64,000 nt of DNA from Phlebopus portentosus (Eukaryota; Basidiomycota; Agaricomycetes; Boletales; Boletinellaceae): assembly GCA_037892935.1 (NCBI GenBank), contig JAYXKI010000005.1:2232001-2296000 (forward strand), read 5' to 3'. The notes beneath the pieces were generated by a model. It saw nothing but the letters and a program-made list of their open reading frames with translations. It did not search any database and was not told where the DNA came from. The first letter of the stretch is position 1, and each line of letters begins with the position of its first letter. Shown here piece by piece: positions 39,850 to 51,580 of this stretch. The translations under genes were made by a program, and so were the position numbers.

Positions 39850-40812
39850 TTTCCCTTTACAACAAAGACCTGACGGATGGAAGCGTGATAAAAAGAGAAA
39901 GGCTCGGTGATTAAGAAAGGAACGGCGGTGATGAGATATTCGTTGAGCGGAGAAAAAAAATACCAAGCACGACAAGGTGACTGTGCTCGCTGTTGTGATC
40001 GACGACGGCGACGACGAGGGTGAAAGGCAAGAGGATTATGAGCGTTGAGGACAAAGATGAAGATAAAACTGGAAGCGAGACGGGTCGCATCTACTAAACC
40101 TCCATCCGCTGCCGGAGTTTCAAATGTTTCCAAATTGAGCATGAATTTTCCTCGGTCTGCTGACCAATCCACCTGCCGGTTTTATGTCTTCCTTTGAGGC
40201 CTTTCTTGAAACACTCCGTCCCTATAGGCAGTTTCGGCCCTTTCATTCATCTATTCTTGTTTTTATGAATCTTCTAATTTGTCTGTGCTACGATGTTAAA
40301 TTACTGCTGATTCTACAGAGCTGAGAGTGCGCGTGAAAGTAAAATATAAAACAACGATATGGATACACCGAAAGACCGGACAATGATATGCATGCGGGAA
40401 GAGATGGGAAGTGCACGAGTGGGAAAAACCTCGGGATGTACGTACTACGCCATCGATTGAATACCAAGTGGAGAAAGCTTGAACGAAACAAGCGGTGGAA
40501 AGTGGTGGCGGAAGCATCTGACAACCTTGTCCATCACACATCATCATCAATTTGTGATAGACACTTGCGAGTCGGTCCGCTCTAGTGAAATGCGGAGGCA
40601 GAACAGTCCCAGCTGTCTCGCCTCGCCTCGCCCTCAAGAACTGCACCAGACTCGACCGGACGCGTTCCGTACTTATTGCAAAAGCTCTTATCAGTACAGG
40701 ATCCGAACGAGACCTCCGAAGCATCGTAAGACGCTGATTTAGTGATTAAGGAGGACTTCGAGCCCCGTCCAGACGCGCAGTACAGGCGGCGCGCAATGAT
40801 AATCCAAGGACC
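39850..40812. other. Intergenic, G-alpha promoter and Zn2Cys6 gene 3' region
   Basis: About 960 bp hold the upstream region of the G-alpha gene and the 3' UTR of the following minus-strand gene. Frames on both strands are short and have no family resemblance. No specific element is claimed. Confidence 0.45.
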
Positions 40813-43800
40813 TTAAGGACACTGGCGCTCAGGACTTTGTCTGCAAAGATAGATCAATCAATGTTGACCAGTCCGAGGAGCATTGCTTTTTGCAAATGAT
40901 CGAATGGAAAGGAACACTTACTTACCTGTTGTGAGGATTATGTTGCAACGTTTGATGCAGGGTCGCGTAGGGGTGTGAAGGCACTCTCATCGTCGCTTGC
41001 TGGTGTTGCTGTTGCGGGTACTGACGCGGAGTGACATTGGCACTCCAACTGCCCGCGCCAAGTTCCTCACGAGCGGCACTTTGCGGAGCTACGACAGAAA
41101 GGAATTGGCCTGAAGTCGACGCGCGCGCTGCGCGACTGATCGAAGATATAGGTGGGTCCGGTACCAGAGGCGGCCTAGAAGGAGCAGGGGAAATTGAGTG
41201 AACGGATACTCGTCTCCCGACATCAGAGCGCCCGTTCGGTGGAGGGTGTGCTGGAAGAGGCATGACCGGCCGGATATTAGGCGTCATTACAGGCATAGGC
41301 GTTGGTGACTCGCTAGACCTGGTCGTGCTCGGAACGACAACGTGATACCTGAGTGGAATCGGGTCCACTCTTTGCATGCTCGCGCCGACTCCACTGATTC
41401 CACTCCCAAATCGCTGCTGTGCAAACTTTTCGTTCTCATGGAACCACCGCCAATTCGCATGACTCTTCAGTGCCTGCTCAGCATCGCTCATCTGAGATGT
41501 CGGACGTGTCGAGCCAGGCCTGGTGGACCAGGGCTGAGAAGGTACAGTAGGCGGAGCTAATCCGGCTTGCGAGGGACGTCTTTCCACTGGTGCATCAAGG
41601 TCCATCTTTTGTCCTCGCTCTGGAGGTGCGAAACCCATGCTAGACCCAGGCTCTGGCAGCGCCGACTTGATGCTGGTCCTATTTCCAGAATTCCAAATTC
41701 AGTACCGTGTCCCAGTTCCCGTTTCGGGAAGTATCAAAAATGTCGACTCACAAGAACTTCCGAGCCATGATCCAGCGAGACTCGCACATTTCAAGATACT
41801 TGATACACTTCTCCACGTCCTCCTTATATCGTTTTCGTTCTTTCTCCCTCGCGGCAAGATCAACTTTTCTCATTCCTCCAACACCAGTTCCTGTACCAGA
41901 AAGCTGCGAAGCTTGCAGGTTCATTAGCAATGTCACCGCCGCAAGATGCGCCACGACGATCAAGACAGGAATATTCGACATCCCACGCTGTGTCTGTTCG
42001 TCTATAATCCTAATCGCCGAACGTGCAGCGCTCGTACAAATAGAATCTGCGGGGAAGGGGAAATTTTTCGCTGGGCGCGTGGGTGCGTCTTGATTCGGAG
42101 ATGGGATAAGCGCGGATGCTTGAGTGAAAGGGCGGTAAATGAGCATGAGTGCGAGGTAGTACGATGCGTAAATGGAGGCGGATTGGTTGGAGAATATGTC
42201 GTTCTCGATATTGGAAGACCACCGCACTACGACAAAGAGTATCAGGCCATTAGTCAAATCCACGATGAAGTGACGCACTTACGATGTTCTGGGACCGATT
42301 CGACCCACTCGTCAAGAGCGGCATTAAGCTGGCTGACGATCTGCGCTTGCCAGTCATCACTGACAAGTCCCAGGAGGACCTTTGACTTGTCAATGCAGTA
42401 CTACAGGAGATCATTCTCAGAATAGAACAAATCAATATTAACGCATGGAACTCACGATCGTTCTCAGAGCATGCGCTTTGATCTGCGAGATCTTAAGCAT
42501 GCAAATGAATCCTGAGACAATCGATGGTTTGCCTTCGGGCTGCTTGAAAGCCGGTTGAGAAGGATCACTTGGAATCCAGTACTCATCATCGACTTCTAGG
42601 GGAGAATCAACATCGAAGCTGAGCCTTTTCTCAGTATGCACTCCTTATAGAAGTAAGGATAACACGTACTCCTCGTCACGAACGCAAGTCGGTCGGCCGA
42701 GACTTGCACTTCCCATCCGATCAAACAAGACCAGCATCCTAGATGCCTATTAGTATCGAAAAAAAGGACGATTGCCGTATCCCTCACCAAAAAGCTCTCT
42801 TCCAAAGCTCATTCTCCACGCTCGGCCCCGGACTATACACTTTCTTGCGGTGAGCCCCAACATCCAAAGCCTTACGTAGACCAGTCCCGATAAGGATCCA
42901 GCCCGCCGGTCCAACCGACGATCCGCGGAGGAACATTGCTCCAAGCTAGTCAACGAAAGCGTGGTGCTCTACGTTACTAAAGAGAAGCTTGTAACAGATA
43001 AAAACACCTTACCGAAGCAAACTGCAGATCAAATAGCGACGGAGAGTTGAGTGATGTTATAGTGAACGAAGTGCCATCTATCCAGGGATAGAAGGTAAGT
43101 ATGAATCTTCCCTGAGAATATCAGCGACAAGCAAGCGAAAAGTACTCACCCAAGCTCCTTAGGAAGAACCTCCAGCCTGCACTGGCCCACTCGAGCTCTT
43201 CAGCCGCCTCCTCGACTTTAGACACGTCATTGTTCTTCTCAGAGCCCCATTCGTCCCAAAGGACCCGTCGATCGTCACTCCAGCGCGAGCCCACAGCCAT
43301 TACTGCCCATACGACACCAGCGAACTGAGCATCACGAAGATGCAAGTTATCTCGAAACTGCGCGTAGAATGTAGGGGCATGAAGGAGGGGAAATATTACA
43401 TTGGTGTGATGGAAGTAAAGCGAAAGGAGAGGGAGTGTGAGGTCTGAAGGGGGGAAGTCGAATATGGCTGGTGTCGGATCTTTTGAAGAGGATGAGGTAT
43501 CCGGAATGAAGTATGACTGCTTGCGTTCCCATGCTTCTTCCCACTGTTTACAGCAACATATTAAACATACGTGAGTACAGCGGGAAACATGAACGAATGA
43601 GGTAAGTCCTACCGGTGCAACAGTCCAGAACCTCTCTCTACGTCTTCTGGGAATATTGCTTATCCCAATACGGCCCGCATCAGACCAGACCTCGTCAGAA
43701 CCTTGTCCGGGTTCATGGAAGCCATCATCTCCAGCAGTGTCGCGTATGTACTGTCTCGTCGCTTTTACAAGCGGAAACAGTGACGACTTGCCAAGAAATC

Positions 43801-44704
43801 TGATGCTGCTACCGTCTTCTAATTTGAACCCTGTTCGCGAGGAAGAACCGGTACTAGTTGAGAAGGCTTCATTCAATGGCGAGTCCACAGATCCGGTTCC
43901 AACGGGTGACTCCGCGTCAGAAGACGCTGCGAACGTTGGCGCGCCGCGGACGGTGAGCCGCCTCCGTGGCCAGTCGTCCGCATCCAGAAAATCTTCCTCG
44001 CTCGAGTAAGAGTCTTCTGCCGAATCGGATTCATGTTGGCCTTCTGCCGCCTTACGAGGTAGCAAGGAGGGAAGACAAATACTTGAACTAGGAGCGGAAT
44101 GTCCTGTTTTTGAACTCGCGTCGCTTGCTTGTCGGTTGTATGAGCCTGGATACCGCTCCTGGTCACTCTTCCATGATCCCCTCGGGACGGGAGGACCAAG
44201 GATTTCGGTAAAGTCGGTATCGGGTCGGAGCTGAGCAAAACTTTAGTAAAGACTCATTATAAATATAAAACAAAGACAAACCCTCTTGAATAATCTTTCA
44301 AATCGTTCTATGCGATCTTCAAGTGCGGTAACATAACTGTAACATCAAGAATGGATCCATTAGTAGGATAAATGCACAATTCTCGTGTCATTACTGACGC
44401 CTTCGGTGGCCCTCTGGGTCTTGAAGCTTCTCTACAAAAATAAACATCAGAAATAATCAAATCAGACGAACGGAGAGCAAACTACTGAGACATACAAATA
44501 GGTGCAGGGACATTGATTTTTCCTGCAGTTTGAGCACTTGCCGCTGAGGTTCGGAGCGCCGTCACAGCGCGTCTTGCGTCTCCGACAAAAATCGCATGCC
44601 CTGTCTGATTTCCTTACAGTACTTGCGGACGCAGGAGTGGAGGGTCCTGGGTCGAGCTCTGGTCTGTATTCGTCAATCTTAATGGAATAAGGCGAGCCGG
44701 ACAT
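40813..44704 (-). CDS. Zn2Cys6 fungal transcription factor with middle homology region
   Basis: This nuclear, sequence-specific regulator is of the Gal4 class. The N-terminal zinc cluster is ACDFCRRRKTRCDGAPNLSGKC followed by SNC and CPC, with the six Cys correctly spaced; it is split into stretches here only for brevity. A short linker exon and a Ser/Asp-rich acidic segment (EDSYSSEEDFLDADDW) follow. Next comes the fungal-specific regulatory domain (FFHHTNVIFPLLHAPTF-like LYFHHTNVIFPLLH, GVVWAVMAVGSRWSDD, ELWKRAFWMLVLFDRMGSAS, GRPTCVRDEDFDVDSPLEVD). The C-terminal 230 residues are Ser/Pro/Gln-rich. There are about twelve exons. The last frame reads to a TAA at 40922, but a GTAAGT donor overlaps that stop and a CTTTGCAG acceptor near 40845 would give ten more codons to TAA at 40813-40815; I chose the spliced end. 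Target genes cannot be inferred. Confidence 0.85.
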
Positions 44705-45294
44705 AAGCTATAGAGCAAGGGATAACCGCGGGTAGCCAAGAGCCACAATCAGGGACTAAGTGGGGCGCGCAGCAAGCAAGACGCGACGAGCGCAAGGGAT
44801 TGATATGGAAGGGAGGTAAGAAAAACGGCGGAGGCGACAAAAGAGAATGATTATGAATTTATAGATCATTTTATTGAGAACTCAGACTGGATGTGAGGTG
44901 CTGCGGAATGACGATTTGGTCTGTCCAGATTTGGCGGCGTCTAAACAGAATCTCCGCCCGGAACAGATCTCACTTTTAGGGTTTATTTCCCTTTTATGGA
45001 GGTACAGATCCCGGGAAACCGACCTGCACGTGGCGCTGCAAAACCGGGACGGTACCGAGCGGGTTAGGAATAATTCTAATTCTCAATCCCGACGCTCTCA
45101 CGCTCGAATTCAATCTTCGCTTCGTCAGCGTCAAGCTTCTTCCGATTCCACGGCGAAGACGCAGAAGGCGGCATTGTGCGTCGGCATCGACCGACGCGGC
45201 GGGCAAGTGTTTGCCTTCTTGACTTGAGAGAACGTCATCCGACTTATCCCGAGACAGTTACCACAGCGCTTCTTCGTCACCGACCACGACCATC
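44705..45294. promoter_or_regulatory. Divergent promoter of Zn2Cys6 regulator and SDHAF4
   Basis: 590 bp lie between divergent start codons. Open frames here do not resemble any family. Both core promoters must be here, but no individual element could be supported. Confidence 0.4.
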
Positions 45295-45672
45295 ATGTCA
45301 CTGTCATTGGTATCCTTCAGGAGAGCCGCCGCCGTGCGCCATGTGCGCTTCCTATCAGGCTCGCCTTTGAACCGCCCAGCGCCGCCGCCGCTTCCACCAA
45401 AGGAACAGCGCGAATTCGAGGAGCTCGTCCGCGCAGCGGACGCACCGGCATCCTCATCAAACGCAAATGCAAAAACCGCTCTTGCCTCGGAAGTATCAGA
45501 CCTCCAAGCGCGCATCGCAAAGGGCGAAGAGCTCCATCCCGACGCGCGAAAGCCGCTCTCACCGGAATTCGAAGGAGATACAAACCCCGTAACAGGCGAA
45601 ATCGGCGGCCCCAAGCGAGAGCCCCTCCGGCACGGTGACTGGAGCTACGGCGGTCGCATAACAGATTTCTAG
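45295..45672 (+). CDS. SDH8: Succinate dehydrogenase assembly factor 4 (SDHAF4/Sdh8)
   Basis: This mitochondrial matrix chaperone binds the FAD-loaded catalytic subunit Sdh1 and helps it join Sdh2. It is a single exon of 125 residues, normal for the family. The N-terminus (MSLSLVSFRRAAAVRHVRFL) is an amphipathic, Arg-rich presequence. A Pro-rich segment and a short helical linker follow. The hallmark C-terminal block of the DUF1674 family is complete: NPVTGEIGGPKREPLRHGDW followed by SYGGRITDF. The start at 45295 is the first ATG and immediately begins the presequence. The SDH4 gene, for another component of the same enzyme, lies 2.8 kb downstream. Confidence 0.93.
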   Translation: MSLSLVSFRRAAAVRHVRFLSGSPLNRPAPPPLPPKEQREFEELVRAADAPASSSNANAKTALASEVSDLQARIAKGEELHPDARKPLSPEFEGDTNPVTGEIGGPKREPLRHGDWSYGGRITDF

Positions 45673-46911
45673 ACAATTTTTTTCATTTCCTGCATGAACT
45701 CTGGACACCGAATTGGGCTTCTGATGCGATGATTCGGCCTGGTTCAGGTTGGTTGGTGGCGGAGCAACGGAGGTCCCGACGGAGACTGAATAATGAACGA
45801 CTGGACCTTTGTTCCTGAGAAAGCTGCTGCGGATAGCGTGGTCCTCTTTCGCGATCGGGAGATTCCAGCAGCACTTTTTTCGTGACAATTATCGTCGTGG
45901 TCTAAAACTTACCATGGTTTCGGGGTGAATCAGAAATAATGCCCGCTCTCTGCAATCGTCCTTGAACATCTTCCTCCATGTGCGGGTTTCAGACTTGTCA
46001 ATCAACTCCTTGTCAATCAACTCTTGTTCTTTCTCTTCTTACTGGGTAGGGCCATTTGCATAGAACGTATGTAGAACACCTTCTCGCTTCACTCCGAATT
46101 CATTTATCCTATCCCCGCACTTCCTGCAAACCGTGCTCTCGACCGTCTCTTCAAACTGCTGCGCAATGCTTGGCTAATAGCGCACGGCAGTTGTTAAAAT
46201 GCAGTCGTCAAGACATTCATATTACATATGTTTCTTGCCGCCGATCAGGTCCGAGACCTAGGGACCAATCTGCATCGCCATCTAGGCGTTCTGGAGCCTT
46301 TTCAAGGGGATTGATAACCTTAATAGATGAATGGATTTCCGGGCATTCTTAGCTGCGGATTCAGGAGAAGCACAATTCCAGTGTCATGGTCCGTTAGTCT
46401 GCTAAGATGCAATGTCTTGCGCAGCTATTGGAATAAATAACATGTGAGTATTTAAGTGATGAAACGAGGAGACGAGGGAACGAAAAGGGAAACGAAGCCA
46501 TAGCCTCGGGTCCGAGTGTCGCGGGAACGGGTAGAAAGATTATCAAAAGCACTTCTGAGCGAATTCGCACTTACAGATACACTATTTTAGAGGTAGTTTC
46601 CGCAGCACTAGAAGGAGACAAGTTGAGTAGAGAATGATGCGGGAGACTAGATACAGCTGACTAGCCTGGTAACGAGAGAAGCTCGAGCTGACGACGGCGC
46701 TACGTGGCAACGCGCTGCTAGTAACGGCCGTTCAACAGAGATTAGTTGAGGATACAAAAACACACTATTGTGTATGCGTCTGAAGCAGCTGATTCTCATC
46801 AATACAATATCGACGCTGTAATAATAGATTAAGTACCTAAAGTTGACTCCTCGGACAAAGATTCATCGAACGGCTTGGCATTAATATTCGGTAAGTTCCC
46901 ATAGCAAGAAA
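45673..46911. other. Intergenic, convergent 3' regions
   Basis: 1.2 kb lie between SDHAF4 (plus) and the hemerythrin-like gene (minus). All frames are short and show no family signal. No repeat or RNA was recognised by eye. Confidence 0.45.
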
Positions 46912-48128
46912 TTACATAGGAATCTTGTCCAGCTCCTCTAAGGTCCAGTACTTCTTCATATTCTTCCCTCGCAAGTCCTCTACTTCTTCATCTAGGTGTC
47001 GCATGAGAACGTCCCTGTGAAGAATGCGTGTCAATCAATCAGCCAAGCAGAGAGAAAAGGAAATGGTCAAAGGGGCTGGGGCGGGAGGAAGGATAGTAAC
47101 GATCGAGATTATCAATACTGTATGATGTACAGTAGATGGTGTAACAAGCTTCGAAAGAAAGAGGATTTCGAATAAGATTGACTTCTCCACAGTCCGGTAC
47201 GATAGAGCACGTGCACCCTCCGAAACGGCACGGAGGTGAGGTAAGACGAGAAAGCAAAGTAGAAAGAAAGAAGAACAAGGGGACAATCGACTGAGATGGC
47301 AGAATGAAGAAGAAGGGCGCGAACCCACTTGAACGAATCGAAACGCTGCGGAGAATGTGTTGACGGCTGTTCTCGGAATTCGCGAATCAGCGTGCTCAGC
47401 CTCACCAATCCTGTGAGTACGGGAGTAAGTAACACGCATAAAGTAACCGGGAGTAAGAAGTATATCTATTCTCGGGATCTTGACTAAACGTATACACAGA
47501 CGACACGGACAAGCAAGAGAAATAGACTCACCGTCGTGGATACCCTCATGAGATTTTCTATGTTGTTCATCCTCCGCAAAGGACGGCATTTTCTTCGCAA
47601 GTTCAGGGAATATAAATCGCTGGGATATATATTGATGTCATTGTTGTAACTCCTGGCTTTATGGATTTGACGGACTTCTTCAGTTGTATGGTTGTCTCTC
47701 GAGGTCTACATGACGAGATGATCAAACGGCACAAATACTTGAAGGAAGGCTGCGTTTTACGAATGGTTCTTAATATTTTCTGCTGTCCTGAGGTACATTT
47801 GCAGTGACATTCCCTTATTGGCAAAGGAGCCATCCGCAAGCTTGACTTCTTGTGAGTGAACTCCATTAGTTTCATTGACGAGTACTGTCATCTACCTCGT
47901 ATAAATGGGAGACCGCGTATCAAAAGAAATATGACATGTCAGAATCCTTTCACAAGACGCGGATATAAAACGGACATTCGCGTTTGAAGTAATTGTGGAA
48001 GGTTTCCATTGTCACTGCAAGCTAAACATCATGCCCAGTTAGAACTTCAAACAACGATGCATCGTTGAAATGATCACCTTGTTCCATCGTCTTTCCTCGT
48101 CCCTTGCTACTCGATCCGTGAGAGTCAT
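46912..48128 (-). CDS. Hemerythrin-like HHE cation-binding protein
   Basis: Proteins of this family form a four-helix bundle holding a di-iron centre; fungal members are mostly uncharacterised and have been linked to oxygen or metal handling. Exon 1 (48078-48128) gives MTLTDRVARDEERRWNK, and the next exon after GATGTTTAG gives LAVTMETFHNYFKRE. An exon with VKLADGSFANKGMSLQMYLR and a short one with DNHTTEE follow. The main exon starts RFIFPELAKKMPSFAEDEQH and continues RKSHEGIHDG. The last exons supply LVRLSTLIREFREQP and RHLDEEVEDLRGKNMKKYW to the end ELDKIPM. The recurring His/Glu pairs (HTTEE, HRKSHEGIHD, HLDEE) are the expected iron ligands. Two introns use the weaker donor GTCCGT, so those junctions were placed by conservation and are less sure. 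Confidence 0.72.
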
Positions 48129-48519
48129 GAATAAACGCGGTGTGCTGCTGATAATTTTCCTTGTCCAGAAAAACTATAATTCACTTGAAGTCTTGGCCTC
48201 CGAGATACAGCCCTAAGCATCTGCGACCTCCTTCATTATGTCTATCCAGAGGAACAACTTATATATCCTCTCTAAGTGCTCACACAACACACTCTCAAAA
48301 ATCGATTACAGCAGCGTGAGTAATAATCCGCGGATCCCTATTGGGCGGTTAGTATCACCTGCCTAATCCGGGTCTCGGGTTTGGTCGGAATGAGCCCAGG
48401 TCAGGCATGGCGTCCAGTGAAGTGAATTCACTTTCACTTCTTGATCGTCAACGACGGCGACGAGGGCTCCTTAAGCGTCAGTCGCAAAGCATATTATAGA
48501 AGAAAGAGGACGTTGCTCG
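48129..48519. promoter_or_regulatory. Divergent promoter of hemerythrin-like gene and SDH4
   Basis: 391 bp separate the divergent start codons of the hemerythrin-like gene and SDH4. Both core promoters are expected here. No TATA box or known factor site was convincing. Confidence 0.4.
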
Positions 48520-49599
48520 ATGTCTTTGCCAGCGTCTACGCTTTTACGTGCCTCGTCGGGCCTGCGCCGCCCGGTTACGCGCTCGCTCGTTGCTCACATG
48601 CAAGGTGTGCGCGCTGCTTCATGTTGCTCTGGTGTTTCATTGACTTTCTACAATCATATCAAGCCCGGTCGGCAGCTACTGAAGCGCCTCACTCTCCAGC
48701 GTCCTACAAGTATGTTCCAGGCGGGCGTACGTATCTCTAACACGTGAGAAGATTGCATGGTCAACTCATGATGGAATTCAATCTAGCCATCTACAGAGGA
48801 ACAGTGAACGACCCAACACCCTTCCCGCCGCCTTCTAAAACACACGGTTCATATCACTGGGCCTTTGAACGTCTCCTGTCTGGTGCGTTGGTACCGATCA
48901 CTGGTGCCGCGTTCGTGACAACGGGTAGCCAATACCCGCTTATCGACGCACTTCTCGGTGTCTCGTTGGTTATCCATAGTCACATTGGCGTGAGTTGCGT
49001 TTCCTCTGTTTCTGTTATTCTCCCAGCGTGAGATACGTCTCTGTATTCGTTGGACGGCGGATGCTGTGAGCGGCTCACGCCGCAGCGCGAAAGCATGCAT
49101 CGCAATCGCTGTCTATCAACTTTTTTCGTATGTGAACTGCATTCCTTCTCCGTGGACTGGTTTCATCTCATTGCAACCTGACTGCGCACATACACAGTCT
49201 CAAAGTTGAAGACCCTACACAACTATTCATTCCCTGTACCTCAGCTTTCGTCGATTTTCTTTCACGACGGACTCAGCCACCGCATCTATACATCACATAC
49301 TTCATTGCATTGCATTCCATGGTCTATGAGCTTGCTTGCTGTGTACTGACTCCTTGACTGCGCAGTTTGAGTCGATCCGCATCGACTATATCCACTCGCG
49401 GAAGTTCCCCATTCTCGGACCTATTACCAAGTGGGCCATCCGCGGATTATCGGCTGGCGCGGTCTATGGTGTCTTCATGTTCAACACTAACGATATCGGT
49501 ATGTACTGAGAATCTCACAAATGACCTCGCCGTCACTAGCGCCAATTTATTCTGTGTTTAGGCCTATGTGAATTGATTGCTAGAGTTTGGCATGCATGA
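48520..49599 (+). CDS. SDH4: Succinate dehydrogenase membrane anchor subunit (SDH4/CybS)
   Basis: This inner-mitochondrial-membrane subunit of complex II helps bind heme b and ubiquinone. Exon 1 (MSLPASTLLRASSGLRRPVT) encodes an Arg/Ser-rich presequence. Splicing with phase-1 junctions gives QARSAATEAPHSPASYKYVP, then GGPIYRGTVNDPTPFPPPSK. The membrane part then begins with THGSYHWAFERLLSGALVP and contains YPLIDALLGVSLVIHSHIG, which includes the His expected for heme. After an unusually long intron (48990-49365) comes FESIRIDYIHSRKFPILGP, then a last span (WAIRGLSAGAVYGVFMFNTN). After a final intron the end is LCELIARVWHA, stop at 49597-49599. About 190 residues is normal. The longer frame starting at 48441 is not the start because exon 1 needs the frame of the ATG at 48520. 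Confidence 0.9.
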
Positions 49600-50236
49600 T
49601 GGGTTATCATGCGCGTGTCCATCCTGTTTTCTCCTTTCATCAAGTCATGTATCATCGTGTCTCCTTTTCTCGCAATACAAAGTACATCAAGTTGAACGTG
49701 ACCAATATTCCATCTCGGCAGGCAACACTGTGTACAGAAATAAAAATAAGAAGAGTGCGTGCATCACTTAGAGGAGAGGATTATGTAATCTCCAGGTTGG
49801 ACCGATTTTGATTGACAACTCCTCCTTGCTTTGAAGGTAGAAGGTGCGATATATACTTCTATGTACGTAAGTTTCACGCGACCAAATAGAATAATACAGA
49901 CGAGTATCAGGCTGCACTCTCAGCTCGCGAATTGCGCAAGAAGGACTTCGTTTTTATACGCACGGGTGCGCGAATGAATGCTCTAAGCTCTAGGAGGAAA
50001 AGGAGACAATGAAAGCAAATAACACGGGTCTAATGCCAGTAAGGAAAAGAGAAAAGTCCCAGCACAGCGACCGAAGCACGAAGTGAAAAGCCATGCTACT
50101 GGCGTTTAGTCCTGACGAACGCTTCCTTAAAATCGGCAGGATCGTTCACCTCTCCGTGGCCTACTTGTACAGTCTCCCGTAGGGCAGGTGGTGGACGGGT
50201 TAAGAGTCTGTCCGTCCTTACCACAGGGTCAGAGCC
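49600..50236. other. Intergenic, convergent 3' regions
   Basis: This lies between SDH4 (plus) and copy B2 of the membrane/WD-like family (minus). Frames are short. No gene or repeat was recognised. Confidence 0.4.
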
Positions 50237-51470
50237 CTATTCTTCTTCATCGTAATACTCAAATACTTCTGCTGATTCGCAATGATCCAAACCGTGGTTG
50301 CTTTGGATAGACCAGATCTTCACTGAGCCGTCTTCGTTGCCAAATGCGAAAAGATATGGACGCGCAGATACAGGATCATATCCAAGTGCAAAGCTGACAA
50401 AGTCTGGAGCGGCGACGCTCGGCGAGGATGTTGTGATTTGGTGCAAAAGGGAAGACGTCCGACTGTGGTATATATTCACTCGTTCTACAGCACTTTACGT
50501 GAGGTGAAGTAAGCCTTAGCAAAAGCTAGGCATACGCACTGCCATCAACATCATAAATCATGCAGTTGTATTTACCGAAGTAGCCAGCTGTCGATGCCAG
50601 AAACATCGGATGAGAATCGGATACGAGGTCGAGCACTTCTGTCATCTATCATATACTTTGTTTGAAGATGGTTTACTGACCTATGGAAAGGCACGTACCC
50701 ATTCTCCGCAGACAAGTACTTTTCCTGATGTCGAGTCCGCTTCTGCCATCTATCATATATTTTGTTTGGAGATGGTATACTGACCTATGGAAAGGTACGT
50801 ACCCATTTTCCATGAACGAGTACCTTTCCTAACGTCTCTGACTCCTGGGAGATGGTTTCCAGGGATCTCTATCCACAGCGACAGTTCTAAAAGAATAAAG
50901 TGATCGCTTTGTTGATTATAGGCGATGTTTCAAAGACCAACTTCCCAATGGACATGGTATCTCTCTCGATCACTGGATGAGGTCCATGAGCTACAAAAAC
51001 TCTTGGAAGAGAGGAAGATTACCAGAAAGTGCTGTGCCTTCGGCACATGTTGCAAGGCATAAATCTTGTCCACCCCGAACAACATCGCATCCAAGACGCG
51101 ACCGAAATCTTTCAGAGAGGAAAGATCATACGATTTGAGTTCATGAGAGATCATAAGAGACGCCGGTGGAATAACTCAGATCTTGCAATTGTTCTCCTCA
51201 TTTGCCCAGATATCATGGGATGAGACACTGAATAAAGGAGGTTCGAAGATCTTGAGTGAACTGCCCAAGAGGCATGAAAGGCCTGATAAGTTTTCTTTTA
51301 GCATTCGGTCGATCTCCCGATACCGAGTATACCATCGTATCCGTTGTCCTCCTCACGAATCCACCGTATCGGTCCAATATGTGATCATGGAACATGCCGC
51401 CTCTCATTAAGAAAGTGCAATTCTCCACCAAGTGCTCATCCCTTCTCCCACTTGCACCTCGATTGTACAT
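50237..51470 (-). CDS. Copy B2: 3'-half duplicate of the membrane/WD-like family (WD-like C-terminal region only)
   Basis: This stretch matches only the last third of copies A and B1. Recognisable pieces in order are DRYGGFVRRTTDT, ELKSYDLSSLKDFGRVLDAM, ISQESETLGKVLVHGKW, LASTAGYFGKYNCMIYDVDG and, after a short intron, DFVSFALGY and PYLFAFGNEDGSVKIWSI, ending in an acidic EYYDEEE at 50237. The last module is the clearest WD-repeat-like unit. No N-terminal helical part or membrane spans were found upstream before copy B1 ends, so it is either a truncated duplicate (possibly untranscribed) or the end of a fused longer transcript with B1. The intact splice sites, and a stop only at the conserved end position, suggest it is not heavily decayed. 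It contains a duplicated exon, listed separately. Confidence 0.45.
50643..50850 (-). repeat. 104-bp tandem duplication containing exactly one exon and one intron
   Basis: Two adjacent units (50643-50746 and 50747-50850) share most bases, with the same CATCTATCATATA start and the same GACCTATGGAAAGG block. On the coding (minus) strand each unit holds a 53-bp intron (50646-50698 and 50750-50802, both GTACGT to GATAG) and a coding exon of 51 bp (50699-50749 for the fully internal one). 51 + 53 equals the 104-bp period and 51 is a multiple of three. The frame is therefore kept and a 17-residue segment ending GKVLVCGEW is repeated after GKVLVHGKW. Confidence 0.75.
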
Positions 51471-51580
51471 GAAAATAGTGACCTATTTCGACTGTTTCCT
51501 CTTCTATTCTGCTTGTCGCCAGACAGGTATCGACCGAACGAAACCCCATTGTCCCCGCGGCTGCAATCCATCTGACTATG

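Noticed and set aside
48441..48740. Start of SDH4 at 48441
   Set aside because: That frame contains the second SDH4 exon but its beginning does not encode a presequence; the exon starting at the ATG at 48520 joins it by a good intron with correct phase.
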